Positions 41,918 to 51,289 of a stretch of DNA of 64,000 nucleotides are shown in pieces. A model generated the notes under the pieces. It was not told the origin of the DNA and did not search any database. It saw only the letters and a list, made by a program, of their open reading frames with translations. The DNA comes from Treponema sp. (GTDB taxonomy: Bacteria > Spirochaetota > Spirochaetia > Treponematales > Treponemataceae). Every line of letters begins with the position of its first letter. Position 1 is the first letter of the stretch. The translations under genes and the position numbers were made by a program. The stretch is taken from the NCBI GenBank assembly GCA_016288205.1, contig JAEEYO010000015.1, forward strand, positions 1 to 64,000, given 5' to 3'.

Positions 41918-42579
41918 TGGAAGGAAAAATCCTGATACAGATTTCAAGCGGACGAGGCCCCGCGGAATGTGAGCTTGCCGTTGGACTTTTTGCACAGTCA
42001 CTCGCAAAGGAATTCAAGGGCATGAGAATTCTTGAAAAGCACAGAAGCGGAACCTGGGAAAAAATTCCAAAATCAAAACTGAAGGACGAATGTTTTAACT
42101 CAGTGATTGCGGAAATTGATTTTCACACACCGGAGTCCAAACCCAATCTTTGCGGCTCGGTTCTCTGGATTTGCAAAAGCCCTTTCAGACCCAAGCACGG
42201 AAGGAAAAATTGGTTCATTGACGTGAGCGAGGTGGAAAACTTCACGGATGAAAAAATCAGCCTTGATGAAAAAGACATCCGCATGGAGCGATTTCACTGT
42301 GGAGGAAACGGAGGCCAGAACGTAAACAAGGTTGAAACAGGGGTCCGCCTGATTCACATCCTCACCGGGATTTCGGTGACTGCGACGGAGGAAAGAAGCC
42401 AGCATTTGAACCGTGCGATTGCGATGAGAAAACTGGAGGAGAGAATCCGTGAAAAAATCAAGGAGGAGAACTCAGGACGTGAGAGCGAGAGATGGGAAAA
42501 ACACTGCACGCTTGAGCGAGGGAACCCAATCCGTGTTTATGAAGGGATGGGGTTTACACCCAAAGCTCAGTGCAAATAA
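41917..42579 (+). CDS. prfH: Peptide chain release factor homologue PrfH
   Basis: This 220-aa protein has the GGQ peptidyl-hydrolase motif in CGGNGGQNVNKVETGVR (GGQ 132-134), followed by a basic C-terminal tail. It lacks the stop-codon recognition domain of RF1/RF2. In the characterised RtcB2-PrfH system, PrfH releases the nascent peptide from ribosomes whose 16S rRNA was cut in the decoding centre, and RtcB2 reseals the rRNA. The start codon overlaps the rtcB stop. Its 3' end overlaps the convergent mnmG by 13 bp. Confidence 0.93.
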   Translation: MEGKILIQISSGRGPAECELAVGLFAQSLAKEFKGMRILEKHRSGTWEKIPKSKLKDECFNSVIAEIDFHTPESKPNLCGSVLWICKSPFRPKHGRKNWFIDVSEVENFTDEKISLDEKDIRMERFHCGGNGGQNVNKVETGVRLIHILTGISVTATEERSQHLNRAIAMRKLEERIREKIKEENSGRESERWEKHCTLERGNPIRVYEGMGFTPKAQCK

Positions 42580-44639
42580 ACCATCAGGAGCATTATGTCG
42601 CTGTTTCGGATTCCGCTGATTCTTGATGCCTGTCCCAAAGTCATGGGACGGATTTTCTCCAGCTTGCCACGGCTTTCCGCGCTCAGGGCAACGACTTTTC
42701 CGTAGTCAAAATTTGATGGGATCCGGGCATTTTCCATTCTGTGCATTTTCGCCACGCGGGCATCCTGCTTTTCAATGTAGTAGCGGTACTTGAAATCTTC
42801 CTGTGCCAGAGTCCACTGCATGTCAGTGAAGGTGCCCGGATTTTCCGCCGTGGGATGAGATGAGATATATGCGAGTGCCTCATCAACCGCGGCATATTTT
42901 TCCCTGAGAAGATTCATCTGCGTGTCGGAGATGAGACCTACGCGATGTCCCTTTTCACGGAGCCTTCTGTCGCATGTGTCGTGCCTCAGTTTCAGGCGGT
43001 ACTCTGCACGTGCTGTGAACATCCTGTACGGCTCCTTTGTTCCGAGCGTCACCAGATCGTCAATCAGAACTCCGATGTATGCCTCGTCCCTTCCGAGAAT
43101 CAGCGGCTCATATTCAGGAATCTCATGGACTTTTTCAAATCCGTTTTCCTTCGAGAATGAAATCAACTTTTCGGAAAGTCTTTCGGTCTCCCTCTCGGAG
43201 ATTGCGGCGAAATCTTTCAGTTCGTCCTTGGTAAAACGTGGCTTGGGCTGGAATCTTCCCGGCTCCATTGACGAAGGACTTGAACCCAAACTTGAGTCAG
43301 AGTCACAAAGCGGACCGCAGATTTTTTTGTGCTCCCTCGCATAAAGACCGGCGTTGATTCCCGCGACCAATCCCTGACCGGCTGCCTCCTCGTAACCTGA
43401 AGTTCCGTTAATCTGGCCCGCGTTAAAAAGTCCCGCGACCCTTTTTGTCTCAAGGCTCGGAAAAAGCTGGGTCGGCTCCACGTAATCGTACTCGACGGCG
43501 TAACCAGGCCGACTCACGGTACAGTTCTCGAATCCGCTCATCGTGCGCAAAAATGCGTCCTGCACTTCCTCGGGCAAAGACGATGAAAGTCCGTTCAGAT
43601 AAATCTCGTCGGTCTCAAGTCCCTCGGGCTCAACAAAAAGCTGGTGTCTCTCGCGCTCGGGAAAACGCATCACCTTGTCCTCAATGGAAGGGCAATAACG
43701 AGGCCCCACTCCGCTGATTTTTCCAGAGTAAAGTGGCGAGCGACCAATGTTCTCGCGGATGATTTTGTGCGTCTCTGAGTTCGTGTAGACCATGTGGCAT
43801 GGAACCATCGGGCGGTCCACGCTCTCGTCGTCGAAGCTGAATGGTATAACGTCGCTGTCTCCGTCCTGAATCTCAAGCTTTGAAAAATCCACCGTGTGCC
43901 TGAGGATTCTTGGAGGAGTTCCTGTCTTCAATCTTCCTGTGGTGAATCCCAAACGGTTCAGGCTTTCCGTAAGACCGAACGCACCCTGCTCACCGAGACG
44001 ACCGCACGGGGCATCAAACTCACCGATGAAAATGCGTCCTCCCAAAAAAGTTCCAGTCGTCAGAACCACCGAGCGAACAGGAATCACCCTGCCCCTTTCC
44101 GTCACCACGCCGATGACCTTTTGCCTCATTCCGCTTTTTGCAGCCTTCGTCGCAAACTCGTAATCCGCAGAGCCACGCTTTTCACCCGGGATGCTTCCGT
44201 AATCAGCAGCGGAGTCACTTGAATCCGGGAGAGGAGTTGTGGATGCGACCGTCAGAATGTCAACGGCTGTGTCCATCAATGTGGAAAGATTGGGTGTTGT
44301 CTCAAGACATTTGCGTGCGAGCTGAGAGTAAGTGATTTTATCTGCCTGTGAGCGGGGAGCCTGAACTGCGGGACCACGGCTTCTGTTGAGCAAGCGGAAC
44401 TGAATCATGGAGCGGTCAATGAGCTTTCCCATCTCACCGCCAAGCGCGTCAATCTCACGCACGATGTTTCCTTTCGCAATGCCGCCGATCGAGGGATTGC
44501 AACTCATGCGTCCGATTGAGTCCACGGTCTGAGTAATCAATACGGTCTTAAGTCCCATGCGGGCACAAGCAAGCGAGGCTTCTATTCCAGCGTGGCCGCC
44601 CCCAACCACCGCAACATCAAATGAATCATAAAAAGACAT
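42567..44639 (-). CDS. mnmG: tRNA uridine-5-carboxymethylaminomethyl modification enzyme MnmG (GidA)
   Basis: This 690-aa FAD protein works with MnmE to modify U34 of certain tRNAs. Signatures are VAVVGGGHAGIEASLACARMG (FAD), SCNPSIGGIAKGNIVREIDALGG and FNAGQINGTSGYEEAAGQGLVAGINA. It is about 60 aa longer than usual because of Ser/Asp-rich insertions near residues 135-165 and 445-465. The ATG lies 7 bp after an extended TATAAT box with no SD, suggesting a leaderless mRNA. mnmE is not in the window. Confidence 0.95.
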   Translation of the reverse strand: MSFYDSFDVAVVGGGHAGIEASLACARMGLKTVLITQTVDSIGRMSCNPSIGGIAKGNIVREIDALGGEMGKLIDRSMIQFRLLNRSRGPAVQAPRSQADKITYSQLARKCLETTPNLSTLMDTAVDILTVASTTPLPDSSDSAADYGSIPGEKRGSADYEFATKAAKSGMRQKVIGVVTERGRVIPVRSVVLTTGTFLGGRIFIGEFDAPCGRLGEQGAFGLTESLNRLGFTTGRLKTGTPPRILRHTVDFSKLEIQDGDSDVIPFSFDDESVDRPMVPCHMVYTNSETHKIIRENIGRSPLYSGKISGVGPRYCPSIEDKVMRFPERERHQLFVEPEGLETDEIYLNGLSSSLPEEVQDAFLRTMSGFENCTVSRPGYAVEYDYVEPTQLFPSLETKRVAGLFNAGQINGTSGYEEAAGQGLVAGINAGLYAREHKKICGPLCDSDSSLGSSPSSMEPGRFQPKPRFTKDELKDFAAISERETERLSEKLISFSKENGFEKVHEIPEYEPLILGRDEAYIGVLIDDLVTLGTKEPYRMFTARAEYRLKLRHDTCDRRLREKGHRVGLISDTQMNLLREKYAAVDEALAYISSHPTAENPGTFTDMQWTLAQEDFKYRYYIEKQDARVAKMHRMENARIPSNFDYGKVVALSAESRGKLEKIRPMTLGQASRISGIRNSDIMLLMVYLH

Positions 44640-44646
44640 GATGGGG

Positions 44647-44675
44647 ATTATAGCAGATTTTCATAGTTTGTACAA
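44647..44675 (-). promoter_or_regulatory. Promoter of mnmG, leaderless
   Basis: The minus strand reads TTGTAC (44675-44670), 17 bp including TGC, then consensus TATAAT (44652-44647), then 7 bp to the ATG. Confidence 0.7.
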
Positions 44676-44708
44676 TGTGGACCAAAAATCGTTTTCAGCC
44701 GTCCACTC

Positions 44709-45464
44709 TCACTTTTCACCTTCCCTCACCTTGTCGAACCTGAACGCATCAAGGAATTTCTTTGCGCGGTCGGTTTTCGGGGAGGTGAAAAAATCATCCG
44801 GGGAGGCTTCCTCAACAATGTTTCCCTCGTCAATGAAAACAATGCGGTCGGCAACTGCACGGGCAAACTCCATCTGGTGGGTCACAATCAACATAGTGGA
44901 GCCGCTTTTGGCAAGGTCTACCATCACGTCAAGAACCTCGCGAACCATCTCCGGGTCAAGGGCGGCAGTCACTTCGTCAAAAAGCATAATCTCTGGATGC
45001 ATGCACAAAGCACGGACAATCGCCACACGCTGCTTCTGTCCGCCAGACAAGGTACGAGGGTATACGTTGGCCTTATCCTCAAGTCCCACGCGGGCAAGCC
45101 ATTGCATCGCCTCTTTTTCAACCTCTGCCCTGTCACGTTTCTGGGCCTTCATGGGACCGAGCAGGATATTTTTCAGCACCGTCATGTGAGGGAAAAGATC
45201 GTAGCTCTGGAAGACCATGCCGATTTTCTGTCTGACCAAATGCATGTCCTTTTTCATGCCGCTGATTTTATTTCCGTCAAGCAGAATCTCTCCGTCCTCA
45301 ATCATCTCAAGACCGTTTATGCATCTGAGCAACGTGCTTTTTCCGCAGCCCGAGGGACCGAGAATCACGACCACCTCACCCTTCTGAACATCAAGGGAAA
45401 CACCGTTCAAAATATATTCGCTTCCAAAATGCTTCTTTACATTCTTCACTTCAAGCAACGCCAT
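44709..45464 (-). CDS. Polar amino acid ABC transporter, ATP-binding protein (GlnQ-like)
   Basis: This 251-aa ATPase has Walker A GPSGCGKST, the signature LSGGQKQR, Walker B IMLFDEV and the H-loop VTHQMEF. The family energises uptake of glutamine, glutamate, arginine or cystine. The second of two adjacent ATGs gives the better spacing to GGGAGG. It overlaps the upstream permease stop. A weak heptad-like sequence (GAGTGGA CGGCTGA) follows its stop. Confidence 0.92.
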   Translation of the reverse strand: MALLEVKNVKKHFGSEYILNGVSLDVQKGEVVVILGPSGCGKSTLLRCINGLEMIEDGEILLDGNKISGMKKDMHLVRQKIGMVFQSYDLFPHMTVLKNILLGPMKAQKRDRAEVEKEAMQWLARVGLEDKANVYPRTLSGGQKQRVAIVRALCMHPEIMLFDEVTAALDPEMVREVLDVMVDLAKSGSTMLIVTHQMEFARAVADRIVFIDEGNIVEEASPDDFFTSPKTDRAKKFLDAFRFDKVREGEK

Positions 45465-46165
45465 CATTTGCCTCCCTGTTTCTTTTCAATATGCGAGCCG
45501 AGCATGGAAAGCGGCCAGCACACAATAAAATACATGAAAAAAATTGTCGCGTAAACAGCGATGGATGCGGTCGGAACCGTGAGCCTGTTTGACTCAATGA
45601 TTTGCTGTCCGATTTTCACCACCTCAATCACACCGACGAAAACCACGAGCGATGTAGTCTTCACCATTCTCGTAATCAGATTCAGACTCAAGGGAACAAG
45701 ACGACGCACGGCCTGAGGCATTATTATATGGAAGAAAATCTGTCGCTCAGTAAGTCCGATCGCACGTCCGCTCTCATACTGATGAACCGGCATGGACTCA
45801 AGCGCGCCACGCACCAAATCTCCCATCTCCGCGGTTCCCCAAAGTGTGAAAACCAAAATGCTCGCCGTCTCTCCGCTTAAAGAGATTCCGAAACTTCTTG
45901 TCAGACCGTAGTAAGCCAAAAAGAGCAGGACCATCTGTGGCATGATTCTCATAAACTCAAGATAAATTCTGCACAAGATTTTCACCGGACGATTTTTCAC
46001 CGTCATCAACATTCCGAAAAGACATCCGAAAATAAGTGAAAGGACAACCGACACAGCCGCGATCCATACAGTCACTCCGAGCCCACCCAAAAGTCGCGCG
46101 AAATTTTTTCCCTGGAACAAAACACCGAAAGCCGATGACACGGCACTACGCACCGAACTGTCCAT
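45464..46165 (-). CDS. Polar amino acid ABC transporter permease (HisM/GlnP type)
   Basis: The product is 233 aa from the ATG at 46165, which follows AAGGAGG. About five membrane segments are present. The EAA loop (ESGRAIGLTERQIFFHIIMPQA) is typical of the HAAT permease family. It overlaps the upstream permease gene by 20 bp and the ATPase gene by 1-4 bp, so all three are one operon. Confidence 0.9.
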   Translation of the reverse strand: MDSSVRSAVSSAFGVLFQGKNFARLLGGLGVTVWIAAVSVVLSLIFGCLFGMLMTVKNRPVKILCRIYLEFMRIMPQMVLLFLAYYGLTRSFGISLSGETASILVFTLWGTAEMGDLVRGALESMPVHQYESGRAIGLTERQIFFHIIMPQAVRRLVPLSLNLITRMVKTTSLVVFVGVIEVVKIGQQIIESNRLTVPTASIAVYATIFFMYFIVCWPLSMLGSHIEKKQGGK

Positions 46166-46805
46166 AACGCAGCCTCCTTTCCGCAATGCCGCTCAAAATT
46201 GAAATGGGGAGCAGCAGGATAAAATATGCGATCACAAGCAGGGTCAGAGCCTCGTCGGTTTTGTAATAAAGTCCGATCAGGTCCTTCGCGACGTACATCA
46301 AATCAGCGAGTGCGACGGCAGAAAACATTGAGGTCTCTTTTATCAAAAACATGATGTTCGCGCACACACCCGGAATGCTCACCGAAAATGCCTGGGGCAA
46401 AATCACATAGCGGACAATCTGCGATGGCTTAAGACCAATGCACTGCCCCGACTCAATCTGCACCTGACTCACAGTTTCCAACGACGACCTGAAAGTCTCA
46501 GCCATGTAGGAGCCGCCCAAAAAAGTCAGGCCGATTATTCCGCACTGCTCCGAGCTGAGTTTGATTCCCAATCTTGGAAGAGCGAAGTAAAGAAAAAAGA
46601 GCTGAATCAAAAGAGGTGTGTTCCGTGAAAGCTCCGTGTAGATTTTTACAATCTGAGAAAGCACCGGGATTTTAAAAAGTCTGATTACCGCACAAAGGAT
46701 TCCGAGCACAATGCACAGCGCGATGCTGATCAAGGCAATTCTGAGAGTGAGCCACGCGGCCTGCATGTAAAGAGGAATCACTTCGGAAATAAATGCAAAG
46801 TCCAT
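46146..46805 (-). CDS. Polar amino acid ABC transporter permease (second subunit)
   Basis: This 219-aa protein has about five membrane segments, the LSRNTPLLIQLFFLYFALP segment and the EAA loop ESGQCIGLKPSQIVRYVILPQA. The ATG at 46805 has no SD and lies 10 bp after a weak -10 (TAATCT) paired with a consensus -35, so the mRNA would have only about 3 leader bases. It is the first gene of the operon. No substrate-binding protein gene is present on either side; the receptor must be encoded elsewhere. Confidence 0.88.
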   Translation of the reverse strand: MDFAFISEVIPLYMQAAWLTLRIALISIALCIVLGILCAVIRLFKIPVLSQIVKIYTELSRNTPLLIQLFFLYFALPRLGIKLSSEQCGIIGLTFLGGSYMAETFRSSLETVSQVQIESGQCIGLKPSQIVRYVILPQAFSVSIPGVCANIMFLIKETSMFSAVALADLMYVAKDLIGLYYKTDEALTLLVIAYFILLLPISILSGIAERRLRYGQFGA

Positions 46806-46815
46806 AATTGCAACT

Positions 46816-46844
46816 AGATTAACTGATTTTCCCTCCCATGTCAA
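46816..46844 (-). promoter_or_regulatory. Promoter of the ABC transporter operon, near-leaderless
   Basis: The minus strand reads TTGACA (46844-46839), 17 bp, TAATCT (46821-46816), then 10 bp to the ATG. The -10 is weak. Confidence 0.45.
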
Positions 46845-46870
46845 TATAATGGACATATTTGCGCCTTCTA

Positions 46871-46899
46871 TTGAATAAATCAAGTTTTAATGCTAACAT
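46871..46899 (+). promoter_or_regulatory. Promoter of the unknown three-gene cluster, leaderless
   Basis: TTGAAT (46871-46876), 17 bp ending in TGC, TAACAT (46894-46899), then 7 bp to the ATG at 46907. No SD is present. Confidence 0.6.
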
Positions 46900-46906
46900 A
46901 AAAATC

Positions 46907-47770
46907 ATGAGCAGACGAAGCCAAAAGCTTAAAGCGGACATTGCGAACATTTTTAAAATCACCTGCGGACTCATTCTGTCGCTCGCGTCAATTTTCTGGA
47001 TGACATTGCAGACAAGAAAAAACATGCGGATTGAATATGCCACAAGAAGCCCCGACACTCTTTTCAAAGGACAGACTTCAGCCAAAAGCGAGGAGGCCAT
47101 TTTTCTTTGCTCCATTCTCCAGAAGATAGAAAATAATTTTACGGATGAATTTATGGAAGATATTGAAACTCTTTCACAAAGAAGTTCTCTCAGTCCTGAC
47201 GTAAAAAATTACATGCTCAATTTCAAGACATATTGCGAGCAACATACGACAAAGAAAAAGCCGAAGACCGGTGCGGTGGAAGCTGTATATTTCGTGAGAG
47301 GAGTTTTTCCGCTGATTGATTTTCTTAAACAAAACGGACTCAACGACGGCGAGACACTTTCATACTCGGAGGTCATCCCGTACTATTGCATAAAATATTT
47401 CGAGCAGGGAAACAAAAAAAATCAGACGAGCAAAAACCCGATGAACCTCAACCTGTACGAAACTTACATTAAAACCTTCGCGTCCATGAACAAAAAACTC
47501 TCCGAAAAAGGAGCCGACATAATCTGCCTGTACACAAAGGCATCGTTTGACTGCCTGAAGAAAAAAAGCGACAAGATTGGTCTGAGACAAATTCAGGACA
47601 GCATAAAAAAATACCAGAGCGAGTTCATGAATGAGATTGGCAATGACGGAATCTATGAGCGGCAGAAAAATTACCTGAGCTCATCCCTCGTGATTCTGGG
47701 CAACGCAATAAACAAGACCAGATGGGAAAAGAAAAAACTTGACGAATACAAGATTCCGGTCACAAAATAG
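46907..47770 (+). CDS. Unknown protein with one N-terminal membrane helix (cluster gene 1)
   Basis: This 287-aa protein has a basic N-terminus (MSRRSQKLK) and one membrane helix (about residues 16-36); the rest is helical and charged and should lie on one side of the membrane. I recognise no family. The start at 46907 is set by the promoter ending 7 bp upstream. It is followed after 12 bp by a polytopic membrane protein and then by a large soluble protein. Confidence 0.7.
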   Translation: MSRRSQKLKADIANIFKITCGLILSLASIFWMTLQTRKNMRIEYATRSPDTLFKGQTSAKSEEAIFLCSILQKIENNFTDEFMEDIETLSQRSSLSPDVKNYMLNFKTYCEQHTTKKKPKTGAVEAVYFVRGVFPLIDFLKQNGLNDGETLSYSEVIPYYCIKYFEQGNKKNQTSKNPMNLNLYETYIKTFASMNKKLSEKGADIICLYTKASFDCLKKKSDKIGLRQIQDSIKKYQSEFMNEIGNDGIYERQKNYLSSSLVILGNAINKTRWEKKKLDEYKIPVTK

Positions 47771-47782
47771 GGGGAACCAGAA

Positions 47783-48964
47783 ATGTCGTCCAAACAAAAG
47801 CAAAGAGATTTTATTCCGAACGCAATTCTCCTCATGGGATTTTCACTTCTCGCTCTCGTCCTGTCCATGAGCAGCTGGACGAAAATGGGAAGCTATCATT
47901 TTTCCACCGAAAATCAGGCCGGCATTTTTGTGAACGTGATTCTTGGAATCCTGCTCTCGCTGCATTTTTTGAATTACACCGAAAGCTTCGGGCTGGACAT
48001 TAAAAAAATAGGAATCGTGGTCTACATACTCAACACGCTGTCTTACACACTTCTGTGCACGGCATTTTTCAACACGGTTCTTCTTCCGTTCTCAGGCATC
48101 GGGATTTTGGAATGTGCCGTCATACTGATTTATCTTTTCGGAAATCTGATTTGCAGTCTTGGCGTGGGAGGGAAAAAATCCTGCGCGGGACAGTCGCCGG
48201 TTTTCATCTTCGGCTTCGGACTTCTTCTGATGGTGTTCAAACAGATAATTTTCTATCTTTTTGAGGACAACATCTACGAGCAGCTTTTTCAAGGAAATCC
48301 GCTCATGCGCTTTCTTTTGTTTCTTGCGTCCACAGTCTCAGGCTTCATGATTTTCAGCAACCTCATAAAAGCGGCGCAATCAAAAATCCTCGTCAACAGA
48401 ACCACGCTCAAAACTCACTCCGAAAAAATTGCAAAGAAAATTGTCTCCGCTCTCAAAATGATTGGAAAATCCATCGTAGGAATTTTCACCACGCTTCTTT
48501 CAGGGCCCGTCATAATCGCAATTGCATTTTCTGCCCTGCTGATTTTCGGCGGATTCATAATCTTTTTCGCAAAGAAAGCTTTCGACAGTTTTTTCAACAA
48601 CGTGATGGCGGTAATCGAGCCGTTCATGCAAAAGATGCTTTCAACCGGGAAAGATTTTCTCACGCCAAGCACCGGCTACCTTCTCTGCAACCTCGGCGTG
48701 CTTTTGATTTTTTTCGTCGTAATCATACTCATGCAAAATTCATGCAAAACCTCTCTTGAGGAGGAGCTGGAAAAGACTCTTGAGGACAAGACCTTGAACA
48801 ACCCGCATTTTCAGGACGCGAACAGAATCGAGCTCAAAAACAGAATCCTTGAGAAAATTACGGGCGAAAGAAATGCCGTGCTGCAGATTGAGTACAAGAA
48901 CACGCGTGAGGCGATTGAAAAACTTGCGGAGTCGGAATACAGGGGGATGAAAAATGGAAAATGA
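47783..48964 (+). CDS. Unknown polytopic membrane protein (cluster gene 2)
   Basis: This 393-aa protein starts after GGGGG. About eight hydrophobic helices are visible (near residues 8-28, 40-60, 70-92, 100-120, 135-155, 168-190, 235-265 and 285-310). A charged, probably coiled-coil C-terminal tail of about 75 residues follows (SLEEELEKTLEDKTLNN). No transporter or enzyme motif is evident. Its last 11 bp overlap the start of the next gene, linking their translation. Confidence 0.7.
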   Translation: MSSKQKQRDFIPNAILLMGFSLLALVLSMSSWTKMGSYHFSTENQAGIFVNVILGILLSLHFLNYTESFGLDIKKIGIVVYILNTLSYTLLCTAFFNTVLLPFSGIGILECAVILIYLFGNLICSLGVGGKKSCAGQSPVFIFGFGLLLMVFKQIIFYLFEDNIYEQLFQGNPLMRFLLFLASTVSGFMIFSNLIKAAQSKILVNRTTLKTHSEKIAKKIVSALKMIGKSIVGIFTTLLSGPVIIAIAFSALLIFGGFIIFFAKKAFDSFFNNVMAVIEPFMQKMLSTGKDFLTPSTGYLLCNLGVLLIFFVVIILMQNSCKTSLEEELEKTLEDKTLNNPHFQDANRIELKNRILEKITGERNAVLQIEYKNTREAIEKLAESEYRGMKNGK

Positions 48965-51128
48965 AATTGAGGCTTATAAGCCGGTTTATAAAAACGGACT
49001 TCCTGATGCAAGCAATATAATAGAAGAAAACGGATATTATGCCGCGCTCAAAAAGAACGAGCATACTGTGTTTAACATCATAAAGGGCTCAGGTGAAAAT
49101 CTTTCAGGCAAGCAGATCGCTGAAAAGGTTGAGGCATATTTTGCAGATGAAAAGGACCCCACAATCTACTCGGATTTTCTCACATCCGAATCACGCTGCC
49201 CCATCCTCGGATTCTCCGATGTTCTTCTGGACAGGGCGTACAGCAAGATTGAAAAATGGACAGGGCCAAAAACAAACTTCTTTGACGTGATAAGCATTGC
49301 CGCGTCGGAAGAAAAATACAAGCTCAAAAAAACACGCTTAGATGACATTGTTGAAAAATATTCCGCCGGACTCGACATTGAAATTGACAGCGCAAAAAAA
49401 ATAGCCGAGTGCGTAATCCTGAACGGATCCGAAAGGGTCATGCAATCCGTGAGGATTCTTACCACATCCCTCATCAACACACTTAGCAAACGTCTCGACA
49501 AAAAGGGATTTTTCGGCAAGGGAATAAAGGACGAGGAGAAGACAAAACTTCTGGCAGGATTCACAGAATACGAAAGCAGCATCTTCAACTCGCTGTCTGA
49601 TTTGATCCGATTCAAAATCAAGAACGGACAAATTGACCTCTACGAAAAATGCAGCCCGGATGACATAAACTCGCTGCTCCAGTCAATCACGGAATTCAAG
49701 GCAAAGCATGAGATTGAAAGCCGCATAAATTCCAGCTGCGAAAACTTCCTCATGGAATTCATAAACTACTACGTGACATTCGCATCAATGAAAAACTCAA
49801 ATGCGGACATGGGAATCATTTCCATATCAAACTGGAAGCTCAACTCCGCGTTCTCCATTCTCGGAAAATACACGTCGAACAACAATCTGAAATATGAGCT
49901 GATAAAAAAATATGTTGACGAAAGGGACCAGAACGGCATGGTTTACTTTCCGTTTGAAATCATCCAGGACATTTTGCTGAACCACAACGGAAGCGACGGA
50001 GATGTGGCGTTTAAAAACACTTGTCTTGAGGTTGTGTTCAATCGCTTTGCAAACAGTCCGGCGACAGATCCGGCAAGAGCGAAAACTGAGACAATGATCA
50101 GCGAGATAATCACGGACGAAAACCAGAACGAGTCGGTGCAGCTCCATGCGTTCAATTCTTATTTCAGCGCCATACACGAAAACAGACCGGCTCTCATACA
50201 GTGGCTCAGGGACTCAATCACCGCAAAGATTTACGAGAAAGCCTACCGCTCATCCTACGTGCAGATTTGCAAGTCCATTTTGCTCGGGGTAAAAAATCAG
50301 GACGCATTTGATGACGGGCTGGACGGAAGCAGGGAAAAAGCGGCGCAATATCTTTGCTCACATTTTAAATCCGACATGACGGAGATACGGACAATCATAA
50401 AATCATTCCTCACGGATGCGGAGCAGAAAAAAGATTTAATCAAGGAAAAGATTTACAACCGCTTCATCACGATTCTTGAGGATCCTTCTGAAAAAATCCA
50501 GCTGAACAAGGAACTTCTTTCCGCTCTTGAGGGCAACACGAATTCAAGGGAGCTTCTGACGCACATTTGCAGCGAGACGCTTGATGAGGTGCAGGTCATT
50601 CCGGAGTCCCAGCGTTCGGTCGTTTCCATGAGTGTGGATTTTCTTCTGAACAATGTATCCGAGAATGAGATTGACGATCCTGTTTTCAAAAAGATTTTTG
50701 ACTTCATTCTCTCGGGCAAAGACCACAACTTGGGAAAAAACACTCTTGATGAATTTTTCAAAAAATGGCCCGCTCTGATTTTAAAATCCGCAGAAAGATG
50801 TGTCACGGAAATTCTTGGCAAGGACAAAAATATCTCATCCGAATATGACGCGCTCATTTTGAAATCAGCTCTGGATCATGTGCTCGGGGAAACGGAGGAC
50901 AAATCATTCGCGAATAAAATTCTCATCGCATTTCTTTCCGCCGATTTCAGCGATGACAGATTCGGTTTGGTGGAATATGCAAAAAAGAGCTCTAACTATA
51001 TATGGGAACAAAAGGAAAATGGCGAGGAAACATGGAAGGCCGCACAGTTTGATTTCATCGACCGGATTTCAAAATGCCAGAACGTGGAGATACTGCAGCA
51101 CGCCTTTAAAAAAGCCTGTAAAATTTAG
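48954..51128 (+). CDS. Unknown large alpha-helical soluble protein (cluster gene 3)
   Basis: This 724-aa protein starts after AGGGGGA. It has no signal peptide or membrane helix. The sequence is uniformly helical, with repeated amphipathic segments suggestive of a HEAT-like or other alpha-solenoid scaffold. No catalytic motif is evident. Together with the two preceding membrane proteins it may form a membrane-associated assembly; the function is unknown. Confidence 0.7.
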   Translation: MENEIEAYKPVYKNGLPDASNIIEENGYYAALKKNEHTVFNIIKGSGENLSGKQIAEKVEAYFADEKDPTIYSDFLTSESRCPILGFSDVLLDRAYSKIEKWTGPKTNFFDVISIAASEEKYKLKKTRLDDIVEKYSAGLDIEIDSAKKIAECVILNGSERVMQSVRILTTSLINTLSKRLDKKGFFGKGIKDEEKTKLLAGFTEYESSIFNSLSDLIRFKIKNGQIDLYEKCSPDDINSLLQSITEFKAKHEIESRINSSCENFLMEFINYYVTFASMKNSNADMGIISISNWKLNSAFSILGKYTSNNNLKYELIKKYVDERDQNGMVYFPFEIIQDILLNHNGSDGDVAFKNTCLEVVFNRFANSPATDPARAKTETMISEIITDENQNESVQLHAFNSYFSAIHENRPALIQWLRDSITAKIYEKAYRSSYVQICKSILLGVKNQDAFDDGLDGSREKAAQYLCSHFKSDMTEIRTIIKSFLTDAEQKKDLIKEKIYNRFITILEDPSEKIQLNKELLSALEGNTNSRELLTHICSETLDEVQVIPESQRSVVSMSVDFLLNNVSENEIDDPVFKKIFDFILSGKDHNLGKNTLDEFFKKWPALILKSAERCVTEILGKDKNISSEYDALILKSALDHVLGETEDKSFANKILIAFLSADFSDDRFGLVEYAKKSSNYIWEQKENGEETWKAAQFDFIDRISKCQNVEILQHAFKKACKI

Positions 51129-51176
51129 TCACGGGATTTTGCACAAATTTTCAAGTAAAATGATGTAATAATCTAA

Positions 51177-51206
51177 TTGAACGAATTCCGCATCCCGTGT
51201 TATTAT
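51177..51206 (+). promoter_or_regulatory. Promoter of the GH5 gene, with inverted repeat
   Basis: TTGAAC (51177-51182), 18 bp, TATTAT (51201-51206). CACGGGAT (51130-51137) and ATCCCGTG (51192-51199) form an 8-bp inverted repeat whose second arm lies in the promoter spacer, a possible operator. Confidence 0.5.
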
Positions 51207-51289
51207 GAGATTATCGAGGATTGGATCGCTAAATATCGGCAGGCCGTCCTTTTCATAAAAAAAGTCTTCACAACACTTTTGGAGGTTTT

